Positions 8,828 through 15,163 of a stretch of 64,000 nucleotides of DNA are shown one piece after another. Origin of the DNA: Chitinophagales bacterium (GTDB lineage: Bacteria; Bacteroidota; Bacteroidia; Chitinophagales; Chitinophagaceae); contig JAIXKI010000004.1 of assembly GCA_026936105.1 (NCBI GenBank), positions 140,620 to 204,619 on the forward strand. Reading direction: 5' to 3'. The position numbers were made by a program, and so were the translations under genes. Within the stretch, counting starts at the first letter, position 1. Each line of letters opens with the position of its first letter. The notes beneath the pieces were generated by a model, which was not told the origin of the DNA, ran no database searches, and saw only the letters and a program-made list of their open reading frames with translations.

Positions 8828-10357
8828 TTATTTTTTTATCGCCATTCTGAATTGTTCCATGTCCTTTCTCTTGTGCTCAATATAATTCCACACCCAGGCC
8901 ACCAGCAGCAGCGATGCTGCAAGAAATACCAGTGACATAGTGATCTCCTTGCTGGCAATGAGAAATGCAAACACCAGAAGTAATCCGGTAAACAAATGGG
9001 CGATGGCCGTGTGAGCATTTCCCGAGATCAGGTCAATGGAAGTTTTCGAATAATTATTTTGTGTATAACGGATCGCCTGCACGGCAAAGGGCAGGGAAAG
9101 AAATGTAAAATATAATGAATAAGGTGCATAACCGGTCAACGGCAATACGGCAATGATGGAATAAGCTGCTACAAAAAGAGTGATCAGCACATTCTTTGCT
9201 TTCAGTTTTCCCCATCTCACCACCAGCGTATTCTTTTTTGACTTCTCATCCGACTTGGCATCCTGGAATTGATTGATGAGCAAAACATTTGTGATCAGCA
9301 AGGCAACAGGCAAAGAGATCAGGAATGCCTGCAATGAAAAATATCCTGTCTGAACATAAAATGCACCCAGCGTCATCAGCACCCCGTAAGTGGTTGCGAT
9401 CAGGAATTCGGCAACTCCCGGCGCAATATTGATAAACGAGAATTTTCCTTTTTCATCATTGGTGTAAAAAACTCCGGCCAGCATTCCGTAGGCGATCAAT
9501 GGGATCAGTCCCCAGCCGCTTTTGAACACCAAAAATATTCCGATCAGCGCTGCGATGATGCTTAAGGTGATGCCGAAGAATCCCATATCGGCACGGGATA
9601 TCAATCCGAGTTGTATCATCCTGGATCCTCCGGTAAAAGGACGGATGCCTTCCACATTCTCATTATCACGGGCGGCATCTTTCCAGTCGTTGATCATATT
9701 GGTGCCTGCCTGTATCATCACTCCGCCTAACAGGGTCAGGATGAATAATGTCCAGTTGAAAGCGCCGGTCGCAAAGTATGCTATGACGCCGCCCAGCAAA
9801 AGAGGTATAAGGGATGCCGTCAATGATAAAGGCCTTACCGCTTCTTTCCAGGCTCTGATCTTTGACTTCAGATCGTCCCAAAGGCTATAGGCATTTCTGT
9901 TCTCATGAAATTCAAAGATCGTCGGCGCTTCTCCCTGTAATATCTCCGGGACAAAACGGTATTTAACCAGGTACGGTTTCACGCGGATGAATTCCAGGCG
10001 GTCGGTGGCATTGATCTTAAAAAAATTGGCCACAATAGGGGAGCGAAGTTTCATGATGTCCAGCGCTTTTTCACGGTCTTCTTTGTTGCGGATGATTTCG
10101 GCCCTGCCGATGATCTCACATTCTTCCATTTCCATGAACGTGGGGCCCTGGTGGATCAGCATGGCGGTTTCGGGAATATTGCTCCATTGAATGATCTTGG
10201 GATCTCCCTTCAGGCTGCTTACATAAACGTTGAAATTTTCATCAACGCCAAAGTGCATCATCCTCTGACGGGGTGTTCCCATGTTGGAGGTGCCTACTGC
10301 TGCCACTTCTGCCCGGTTCAGATAATCAAGAACCTGCTGTCTGGTCCTTTGTGCCAT
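8828..10357 (-). CDS. PNPOx-like domain fused to MenA-type UbiA prenyltransferase
   Basis: A 509-residue two-domain protein. Residues 1-150 are a split-barrel FMN-binding fold of the pyridoxamine 5'-phosphate oxidase-like type (TRQQVLDYLNRAEVAAVGT... and ETAMLIHQGP). Residues 170-500 are a UbiA-family membrane prenyltransferase with about nine helices. The first aspartate-rich motif NMINDWKDAARDNE and the GTGGSRMIQ-like stretch FTGGSRMIQLG match MenA (1,4-dihydroxy-2-naphthoate polyprenyltransferase), and NQFQDAKSDEKSKK is the second motif. The expected job is prenylation of DHNA in menaquinone synthesis. The flavin-binding head is not part of standard MenA and its role is unknown. The gene is followed at once by lplA. 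Confidence 0.88.
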   Translation of the reverse strand: MAQRTRQQVLDYLNRAEVAAVGTSNMGTPRQRMMHFGVDENFNVYVSSLKGDPKIIQWSNIPETAMLIHQGPTFMEMEECEIIGRAEIIRNKEDREKALDIMKLRSPIVANFFKINATDRLEFIRVKPYLVKYRFVPEILQGEAPTIFEFHENRNAYSLWDDLKSKIRAWKEAVRPLSLTASLIPLLLGGVIAYFATGAFNWTLFILTLLGGVMIQAGTNMINDWKDAARDNENVEGIRPFTGGSRMIQLGLISRADMGFFGITLSIIAALIGIFLVFKSGWGLIPLIAYGMLAGVFYTNDEKGKFSFINIAPGVAEFLIATTYGVLMTLGAFYVQTGYFSLQAFLISLPVALLITNVLLINQFQDAKSDEKSKKNTLVVRWGKLKAKNVLITLFVAAYSIIAVLPLTGYAPYSLYFTFLSLPFAVQAIRYTQNNYSKTSIDLISGNAHTAIAHLFTGLLLVFAFLIASKEITMSLVFLAASLLLVAWVWNYIEHKRKDMEQFRMAIKK

Positions 10358-10505
10358 ATATTCGTTTTTTAATTAACTGCAAAATTAGGGCTTTGCTCCA
10401 TCCTTTTGAAATGATCCTTCCACAGAGATTTATGGCAAAAGGAAAAACAGAAGGTATCCGGATTTATGAATTAGGATATTTTTTAACCTTACTTCCCGGG
10501 ATAAA

Positions 10506-10591
10506 AGAAGATATTGGTTTGATGAAACCGTTAAAGAACGAAGCTGGGTACAAGCATCACACAAGGTTAGTAGTGAGATTTCGGCCGGGAA
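10506..10591 (+). repeat. RAYT-tail repeat, copy A
   Basis: This stretch aligns with 14884-14968, the 3' end of the transposase pseudogene plus its downstream flank. Shared segments include GATATTNNTTTGANGAAACC, AGAACGANGC.GGGT, ACAAGG and GTGAGANTTCGGC.GGG. In the transposase frame it would read EDIGLMKPLKNEAG, parallel to ADINLTKPLQNDAG of the transposase. Similarity continues beyond the transposase stop codon, so the repeated unit is a DNA element and not just coding sequence. Confidence 0.6.
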
Positions 10592-10740
10592 AAAAAAATA
10601 AAAAAGAAAAACCGGGTATCTTTTGCTGTACGCTTCAACCGACAGCTGCATTGAAACCCTATATAATTACAGCAATCGCTTCATTCAATCCCTCAATAAA
10701 CTCAGGCAAAGGCTTAAATCTGAACGCCGCCAAATAAACC

Positions 10741-10792
10741 TAACAGCAAACGAAGAGAACCGGGCGGCGCTTCGTTTAAGCCTTATATGTTA
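10741..10792. repeat. imperfect palindrome TAACA...AAACGAAG / CTTCGTTT...TGTTA
   Basis: The 8-base arms AAACGAAG (10748-10755) and CTTCGTTT (10770-10777) are perfect complements around a GC-rich loop. Outer arms TAACA (10741-10745) and TGTTA (10788-10792) also pair. The layout of short outer boxes, a longer inner stem and unequal spacers recalls recombination hairpins such as attC, but it could equally be a REP-like unit or a transcript structure. Confidence 0.45.
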
Positions 10793-10860
10793 TTAGTACA
10801 ATCCGATTTACCAATCTATAATTTACTTTTTACAATGTTATGTCCCCGGAGGGACACGGC

Positions 10861-10931
10861 TTTCAATGAAAAATCTCCGCCCTTGACTCGTTACTCTCGC
10901 TCAAACCTTTGAACGAAGACATGTACGGGTC
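10861..10931 (+). repeat. 70-base repeat shared with 14100-14175, copy 1
   Basis: It begins TTTCAATGAAAAATCTC, passes through a CGNNC-rich middle and ends GAACGAAGACNTGTACGGGTC-like. The copy at 14100-14175 has the same opening 17 bases and the same ..CGAACGAAGACGTTTGACCCGAC type of end. The middle parts have diverged. It lies just downstream of the stop of the Sel1-repeat gene (minus strand). Confidence 0.5.
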
Positions 10932-10938
10932 TATAATT

Positions 10939-11667
10939 TTATTTGAAGTCCAGTTGTTTTAGTGCTGCTTCAGATTTTTTGTTGCCTGCTTTGGCAGACT
11001 TGCCAAACCACTCTTTGGACAGAGCCTTGTTGACTGGCAATCCGGCCTGTCCGTAGTAATAATAAACCCCGAGATTGTACATAGCTGTAGCATTCCCGGC
11101 ATCGGTTGCCTTTTTATACCATTGGAGCCCCGTGTCTGTATTCTTATCCACTCCCTTGCCCTCCAGGTACATATCACCCACATAATACATAGCCTGGGAA
11201 TCGTCTTTTTCGGCTGCTTTTTTATAACATGCCAAAGCTTTGGCCTCATCCTTTGTAATTCCTTCGCCCGATTCGTATCTGGAGCCTAAATTCATCAGGC
11301 CAAATATGTTTTCTTTACCGGCAGCTTTCTGATACCATTTCACAGCCTCGGCAGCATTTTGTTTTACTCCTAAGCCATTGCTGTATAATAATCCGATATA
11401 TACCATAGATGAATCATCGCCAAGGTCTGCCGCTTTGCGGAACCAGTTCATGGCCCCATCATAGTTTTTCTCTTCTCCCTGCGTCAGTTTCAAAGCATAT
11501 TCCATCATTCCTTTGGGATAACCTTTTTCAGCCGATTGTTTGAAATAATTGAAAGCTTCTGTCCAGTCTTTGGCAGCTTTTCCTTTATCATATTCGGCCT
11601 TTCCGTTTTGAGCAGACACCGATACAACAACCAGCATTATAGAAACTGCAAGTGCGATCTTTTTCAT
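10939..11667 (-). CDS. secreted Sel1-repeat protein
   Basis: A 242-residue protein with a signal peptide (MKKIALAVSIMLVVVSVSAQ, cleavage likely after Ala-Gln) followed by five to six Sel1-like repeats of about 36 residues. Their recurring pattern is A..W..KAA..G...AMY.LG..Y..G.GV..N. Sel1 repeats are TPR-like helical pairs that mediate protein-protein contacts. Such proteins are often linked to envelope stress or signalling, but no partner is visible beyond the WG-repeat gene 26 bases upstream on the same strand, which is also exported. The two probably form an operon. Confidence 0.88.
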   Translation of the reverse strand: MKKIALAVSIMLVVVSVSAQNGKAEYDKGKAAKDWTEAFNYFKQSAEKGYPKGMMEYALKLTQGEEKNYDGAMNWFRKAADLGDDSSMVYIGLLYSNGLGVKQNAAEAVKWYQKAAGKENIFGLMNLGSRYESGEGITKDEAKALACYKKAAEKDDSQAMYYVGDMYLEGKGVDKNTDTGLQWYKKATDAGNATAMYNLGVYYYYGQAGLPVNKALSKEWFGKSAKAGNKKSEAALKQLDFK

Positions 11668-11693
11668 TTCTTGTCTTTTTTTTATGTAAAAAA

Positions 11694-13091
11694 TTACCAG
11701 TAAGCATTCTGATTCACCCGATTTCCTTTCATATCAATAAAGATATTTTTTCCATTTATGCGTGCATGTGTAACTCCTCCGCCTGATTCATGGAAATAAT
11801 CCAGGCTTTCAAATTTTATTGGAACAACAACTTCTCCTTTAGTATTAATATATCCCCAATCCCCTCCTTGCTGTACTTTTCTTAATCCGCTATTCACTTT
11901 GTCTTCTATTACATCGTAAAAGTCAGTAATTCTTTTTCCTGATTTATTAATAAGAGCATATTTCCCGTCTTTTTCTACAATAGCTGAACCTCCTTCAAAA
12001 TCAGAAATGTCATCATAATCGGTTTTGATAACTGTTTTTCCTGTTTTATCTATAAATACCCATTTGCCGCCCAGTTTAACTCCGGCAAGGTTTTCATGAA
12101 AAGAATGTGTATTATCATATTTTAAGGGAATTACCGGTTTGCCTGAAACATTGTAATAACCATAGTCATACCTCTGTGAAAATTCATCATTCGATGGTTT
12201 GGACGATATTTTTCCAACACTGATCATACCATCGGAGATTTCTCCCATACGATCATACTTTTGAGGAATTATAACTTTCCCCGATTTATCCAAAAGGCCA
12301 AAATATCCCTCGTAATCACCCGAAAAGATCTTAATATATCCTTTTTCCAGAATTGCTATCTCATTGTATTTTACAGGCACAACTATTTTACCATTGCCAT
12401 TGACCACACCATATTGACCACCTGATTCAATCTTAACCAGGTCTCCTTTAATTTCCGCTTCATCACTTTCGGTCAAATCAAACTCTTTACCCAACTTTAT
12501 ATTGAAAATCTTTTTTGTATCGTTTAACCCGACTATGGCAATTTCAGATGTTTTGGCATCTCCGTCATCTAACATATCATATTTTACGGGTACCAATACT
12601 TTTCCCGAAAAGTCTAATAATCCTCTCTTATCCGCATTTACTGCATAAATATGATTGTTTTCAAAACGTAATTCATCAAATTTATAGGGAATGATATTTG
12701 TACCGTTTTTATCAAACAATCCATATTTTTTATCCTTTACTTTGATCATTAATCCATTTGGACCAACGTGGGCAACATATTGCTCCGGGTAAGAGACTTT
12801 CAAATAATTATCATACTTAAAGCCCACCTTGTTTTTTCCTGTTAAATCAATATAACCCCATTTCCCGTTTAGTTTTGCCAAAACAATGCTTTCATCTGTA
12901 CCAGTAACATCAAGATCATTTATTTCTTCATAAACGGGTGCCACTACTTCTTTGCCGGTTGATGTCATATAACCGAATTTACCCTCCATATTTTTAAATT
13001 TAATAAAAGCCTGTTGTGAATAGCCTGCAAAGGTGATCAGTAGCATTCCTGCTAATAAAGTAACTATCTTTTTTGTTTTCCTGGTTTTCAT
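11694..13091 (-). CDS. secreted WG-repeat protein
   Basis: A 465-residue protein with an N-terminal signal peptide (hydrophobic core IVTLLAGMLLITFAG, then YSQQ) followed by about a dozen WG (KWG) beta repeats. Each has the form G.WG.I...GK.V.P.KYD.I..F..G.. and the last ends with IFIDMKGNRVNQNAYW. WG repeats form a beta-propeller-like or elongated surface fold of unknown ligand and are abundant in Bacteroidota. It is the upstream member of a two-gene unit with the Sel1-repeat gene. No catalytic residues are recognisable. Confidence 0.9.
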   Translation of the reverse strand: MKTRKTKKIVTLLAGMLLITFAGYSQQAFIKFKNMEGKFGYMTSTGKEVVAPVYEEINDLDVTGTDESIVLAKLNGKWGYIDLTGKNKVGFKYDNYLKVSYPEQYVAHVGPNGLMIKVKDKKYGLFDKNGTNIIPYKFDELRFENNHIYAVNADKRGLLDFSGKVLVPVKYDMLDDGDAKTSEIAIVGLNDTKKIFNIKLGKEFDLTESDEAEIKGDLVKIESGGQYGVVNGNGKIVVPVKYNEIAILEKGYIKIFSGDYEGYFGLLDKSGKVIIPQKYDRMGEISDGMISVGKISSKPSNDEFSQRYDYGYYNVSGKPVIPLKYDNTHSFHENLAGVKLGGKWVFIDKTGKTVIKTDYDDISDFEGGSAIVEKDGKYALINKSGKRITDFYDVIEDKVNSGLRKVQQGGDWGYINTKGEVVVPIKFESLDYFHESGGGVTHARINGKNIFIDMKGNRVNQNAYW

Positions 13092-13642
13092 TTATTTAGA
13101 ATTTAAAGGGTTTCTGAGCTCAATTAATAAATGCGAAAAAACGGTTTAGCGATTCAGTGCTTATCTTTCATTCTGGCCTGCCGTCAATGCGCCGGCGATA
13201 GCAAGCATTGTTTCCTCGCAGATCATGCTTGCATTCCTTTTTCCGGTTAACAGCTTTCGGGTCGTACGAATTCATATATAAAAATATAACACATAAACTT
13301 CAAAAGGAAGCGATCAGAAGGAATTTATTATGATTTTGTAAAATACCGGCGATTGAAATACTATTCAAAAAACTGAGGATACTCGTAATAATATTGGCCG
13401 TCTTCTAAGTTAGTGAGATGGTCCTTGGTTCATGTGGTAGGTGGAAGAAAACACCGACCACGGCGTGTTAGTTTTTCGAACATCCGCCAAGGCTGAAGTC
13501 TTCTAAAGCTTGTTTTTTACCACTTCGCTGTTGCTTTCATTGAAGTAGGCTAACTTAACAGAACATCGTGTCATGCCATCAAGTTCGATTGGTAATTAAA
13601 TAACACCTTTTTCGGTTTCGTAATTGTGTAAACCGTCTTCGT
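13092..13642. other. intergenic region without a convincing gene
   Basis: These 551 bases lie between two minus-strand genes. They contain a hairpin with 8-base arms GCAAGCAT (13201-13208) and ATGCTTGC (13225-13232). The part from about 13590 to 13642 would extend the small membrane protein upstream if one base were added to an A7 tract. The middle, about 13410-13580, has mixed composition and may be degraded sequence, but I recognise nothing in it. Confidence 0.5.
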
Positions 13643-13957
13643 CTATCGTTTTTTTAGCAGGCCTTTAAATTTTAAAGCTAAAATAATATGGTATATGGCT
13701 ACGAATAAAAAAAAGACACCAATGCCGATAAGAATAAAATGAGGAGTTCTATTATCGTCCGCTTTCAAAGCAGCATAGTAAGCTCCTCCGGTATTATTAG
13801 GAGGAGGTAAATCACGAGTATGTCTGCTAAAGAGTGGCTCATCAGCCCATATTCTGCCAAGGGAATACATGATCAATAAAATACCAATGCTCAGCCAAAT
13901 AACAAATTTGCTCTTATGCTTTCTGATACTTTTTTTTACATTTTCAACGTAGCTCAT
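13643..13957 (-). CDS. small two-helix membrane protein, unknown
   Basis: A 104-residue protein with a basic cytoplasmic head (VKKSIRKHKSKF), a first helix (VIWLSIGILLIMYSLG), a periplasmic loop of about 45 residues rich in Pro, Asn and Gly, and a second helix (FILIGIGVFFLFVAIYHIILAL) followed by KFKGLLKKR. I do not recognise the family. The stop follows an A7 run. With one more A the frame would continue for about 16 residues (TIDEDGLHNYETEKGVI) to a TAA, so the true C-terminus may be longer. It overlaps by 14 bases the end of an open frame just upstream and lies between repeat elements. Confidence 0.55.
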   Translation of the reverse strand: MSYVENVKKSIRKHKSKFVIWLSIGILLIMYSLGRIWADEPLFSRHTRDLPPPNNTGGAYYAALKADDNRTPHFILIGIGVFFLFVAIYHIILALKFKGLLKKR

Positions 13958-14060
13958 TAGTGGTATCCTGTTTATATGTTTCCATTAAATCTATAACAAA
14001 CTTCGCAAAACATGATTCCCGTTCTTCGCAGCCTTCTGAATCAATAGACAGTCTATGCTG

Positions 14061-14198
14061 ACGCACAACGTCTGACCAGTTTTGCGTTCGGGCAAGATTT
14101 TTCAATGAAAAATCTCGGGCGAGCGACAAAACTCAAATCTACGAAAAGGAGTCGAACGAAGACGTTTGACCCGACTGACGCAAAACTGGCTGTTAGCG
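14061..14198. repeat. attC-like imperfect palindrome with inner hairpin
   Basis: Arms CCAGTTTTGCGT (14076-14087) and ACGCAAAACTGG (14178-14189) are perfect 12-base complements. Outer boxes CGCACAACG and CTGTTAGCG pair imperfectly with extra bases on one side. Inside, AGATTTTTCA-A-TGAAAAATCT (14095-14115) is a second perfect hairpin. Length (about 138 bases), short outer boxes, extrahelical bases and a long variable centre fit an integron attC or a REP/BIME unit. The boxes miss the strict attC consensus (RYYYAAC / GTTRRRY) and no integrase is in the window. Confidence 0.4.
14100..14175 (+). repeat. 70-base repeat shared with 10861-10931, copy 2
   Basis: It shares the opening TTTCAATGAAAAATCTC and the closing CGAACGAAGAC...GAC block with the copy next to the Sel1 gene. 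It forms the centre of the larger palindrome at 14061-14198. Confidence 0.45.
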
Positions 14199-14322
14199 GT
14201 TCGGGCTTTCCTTTTTCTGCGGTTAGTCATTTCCTTCGCAGGCGAGTGTCAGATGGTCTTGTGCGTTGGGTTAGTGGCACTCGCCGTATTATCTGAGAAA
14301 GAAAGAAGTTGTAAATTAGAAC

Positions 14323-14952
14323 ATGCCTGTAAAACGAAAGATAACGGAACCTGACGGGGTTTACTTCATCACGTTTACTTGTCATCAGTGGAAACCTTTA
14401 ACCGAACTGACAGGCGGTTACGATTTGGTCTGCAATTGGTTTGATCACTTGAAAATCAAAGGACATTATATAGCCGGATATGTAATTATGCCCAATCATA
14501 TTCATGCATTAATTGCATTCAGTAATACCGGACAATCCATCAATACGATCATAGGCAACGGCAAGCGGTTCATTGCTTATGAAATTATTAATAGAGTGAA
14601 GTAACAAAAGGAGGTAAAATTATTACACCAATTGGAAATATCCGTGAAGGCGAAGGATAGGGAAAGAGGGAAACGCCACGAGATATGGGAAGATTAATTT
14701 GACTGGATAGAATGCCGAACCAACAGCTACATGCAACAGAAGCTGAGTTACATTCATCAGAACCCCTGTAGAGGGAAATGGAATCTTGCACCGGCACCGG
14801 AGGATTATATACACAGTTCAGCAAAGTTTTACGCAACAGGTGAACAGGGAATTTATCCGGTGTTGAATTATTGCGAACTGGCGGATATTAATTTGACGAA
14901 ACCTTTACAGAACGACGCCGGGTCCACGCCTTCCACAAGGCCCGGGCGGTGA
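14323..14952 (+). pseudogene. REP-associated tyrosine transposase (RAYT), broken by two stops
   Basis: The frame from ATG 14323 to the TGA at 14950-14952 reads as one Y1/TnpA_REP transposase of about 209 codons. It begins MPVKRKITEPDGVYFITFTCHQW and carries the HUH-type metal-binding MPNHIHALI near residue 53. The C-terminal half has YIHQNPCRGKWNLAP...DYIHSSAKFY. Two in-frame TAA codons interrupt it, at 14602-14604 (after EIINRVK) and 14696-14698 (in HEIWED-stop-FDW). No frameshift is needed to join the parts, so the damage is by point mutation. RAYTs are single-copy housekeepers of REP hairpins, not IS transposases. The tail sequence recurs at 10506 and 24469. Confidence 0.85.
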
Positions 14953-14968
14953 GACTTCGGCTGGGAAG
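14884..14968 (+). repeat. RAYT-tail repeat, copy B (attached to the transposase)
   Basis: This is the 3' end of the transposase pseudogene and about 16 bases beyond. It includes a hairpin in which CCGGGTC (14919-14925) pairs with GGCCCGG (about 14939-14945, one G-T pair). It is the reference copy for the related pieces at 10506-10591 and 24469-24510. Confidence 0.6.
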
Positions 14969-15027
14969 CTGTAAGTTTGGTCACTCAGATGGGAAGAAAA
15001 GTTATTTATGTGTCGGTCGTGCGTTGC

Positions 15028-15077
15028 AAAAAAATTAAAACACCGAAGGGAAGGAGAAAAAAATAAAATTCTCTTTT
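15028..15077. repeat. left outer inverted repeat of the defence island
   Basis: The 17 bases at 15028-15044 are the exact reverse complement of 24103-24119. A second block at about 15057-15077 (AAAAAAATAAAATTCT core) is the reverse complement of about 24077-24092. Between the two blocks the spacers differ in sequence and slightly in length. Together they make an approximately 47-base imperfect inverted repeat facing its partner 9 kb away. Confidence 0.55.
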
Positions 15078-15084
15078 GGTCGGT

Positions 15085-15154
15085 AAAAACACACTCTTTT
15101 GCAAACTTTGGTCTGCGGGTGGGGTTGGAGCGGTTTGTAAATGTGTGTGTTTTT
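15085..15154 (+). repeat. left boundary hairpin of the defence island
   Basis: Two 22-base arms (15085-15106 and 15133-15154) pair at 19 positions plus one G-T. The loop contains GCGGGTGGGG. The 5' arm carries CTCTTTTG and the 3' arm AAATGTG. The hairpin at 24001-24063 has the same two words, the same two internal mismatches and GCGGGTAGGG in the loop, while the other stem bases differ but still pair. The hairpin lies 10 bases past the res stop codon, so it could also end transcription or stabilise the operon mRNA. Confidence 0.6.
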
Positions 15155-15163
15155 GTGCGTGGG

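Larger units (their letters stand above)
10358..10938. other. repeat-rich intergenic region
   Basis: No convincing gene lies in these 581 bases. They hold, in order, a decayed copy of a transposase 3' tail (10506-10591), a palindrome (10741-10792), a small hairpin of the form TGTCCC-CGGA-GGGACA at about 10839-10854, and a 70-base repeat (10861-10931) shared with 14100-14175. An open plus-strand frame runs through 10273-10737, but its first third is antisense to the prenyltransferase fusion gene and the rest is repeat, so I do not call it. Confidence 0.6.

Noticed and set aside
10273..10737. Open plus-strand frame of 154 codons between the MenA fusion and the Sel1 gene
   Set aside because: The first third is antisense to the PNPOx domain, and the rest crosses the RAYT-tail repeat. 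No domain is recognisable.
13944..14129. Open minus-strand frame of 61 codons overlapping the small membrane protein gene
   Set aside because: Its first half is translated from the palindrome at 14061-14198 and its start is inside a hairpin. At most the last 35 codons are a relic.
10741..15000. A true integron
   Set aside because: No tyrosine integrase gene lies in the window and the box sequences deviate from the attC consensus. I keep the observation only as attC-like.
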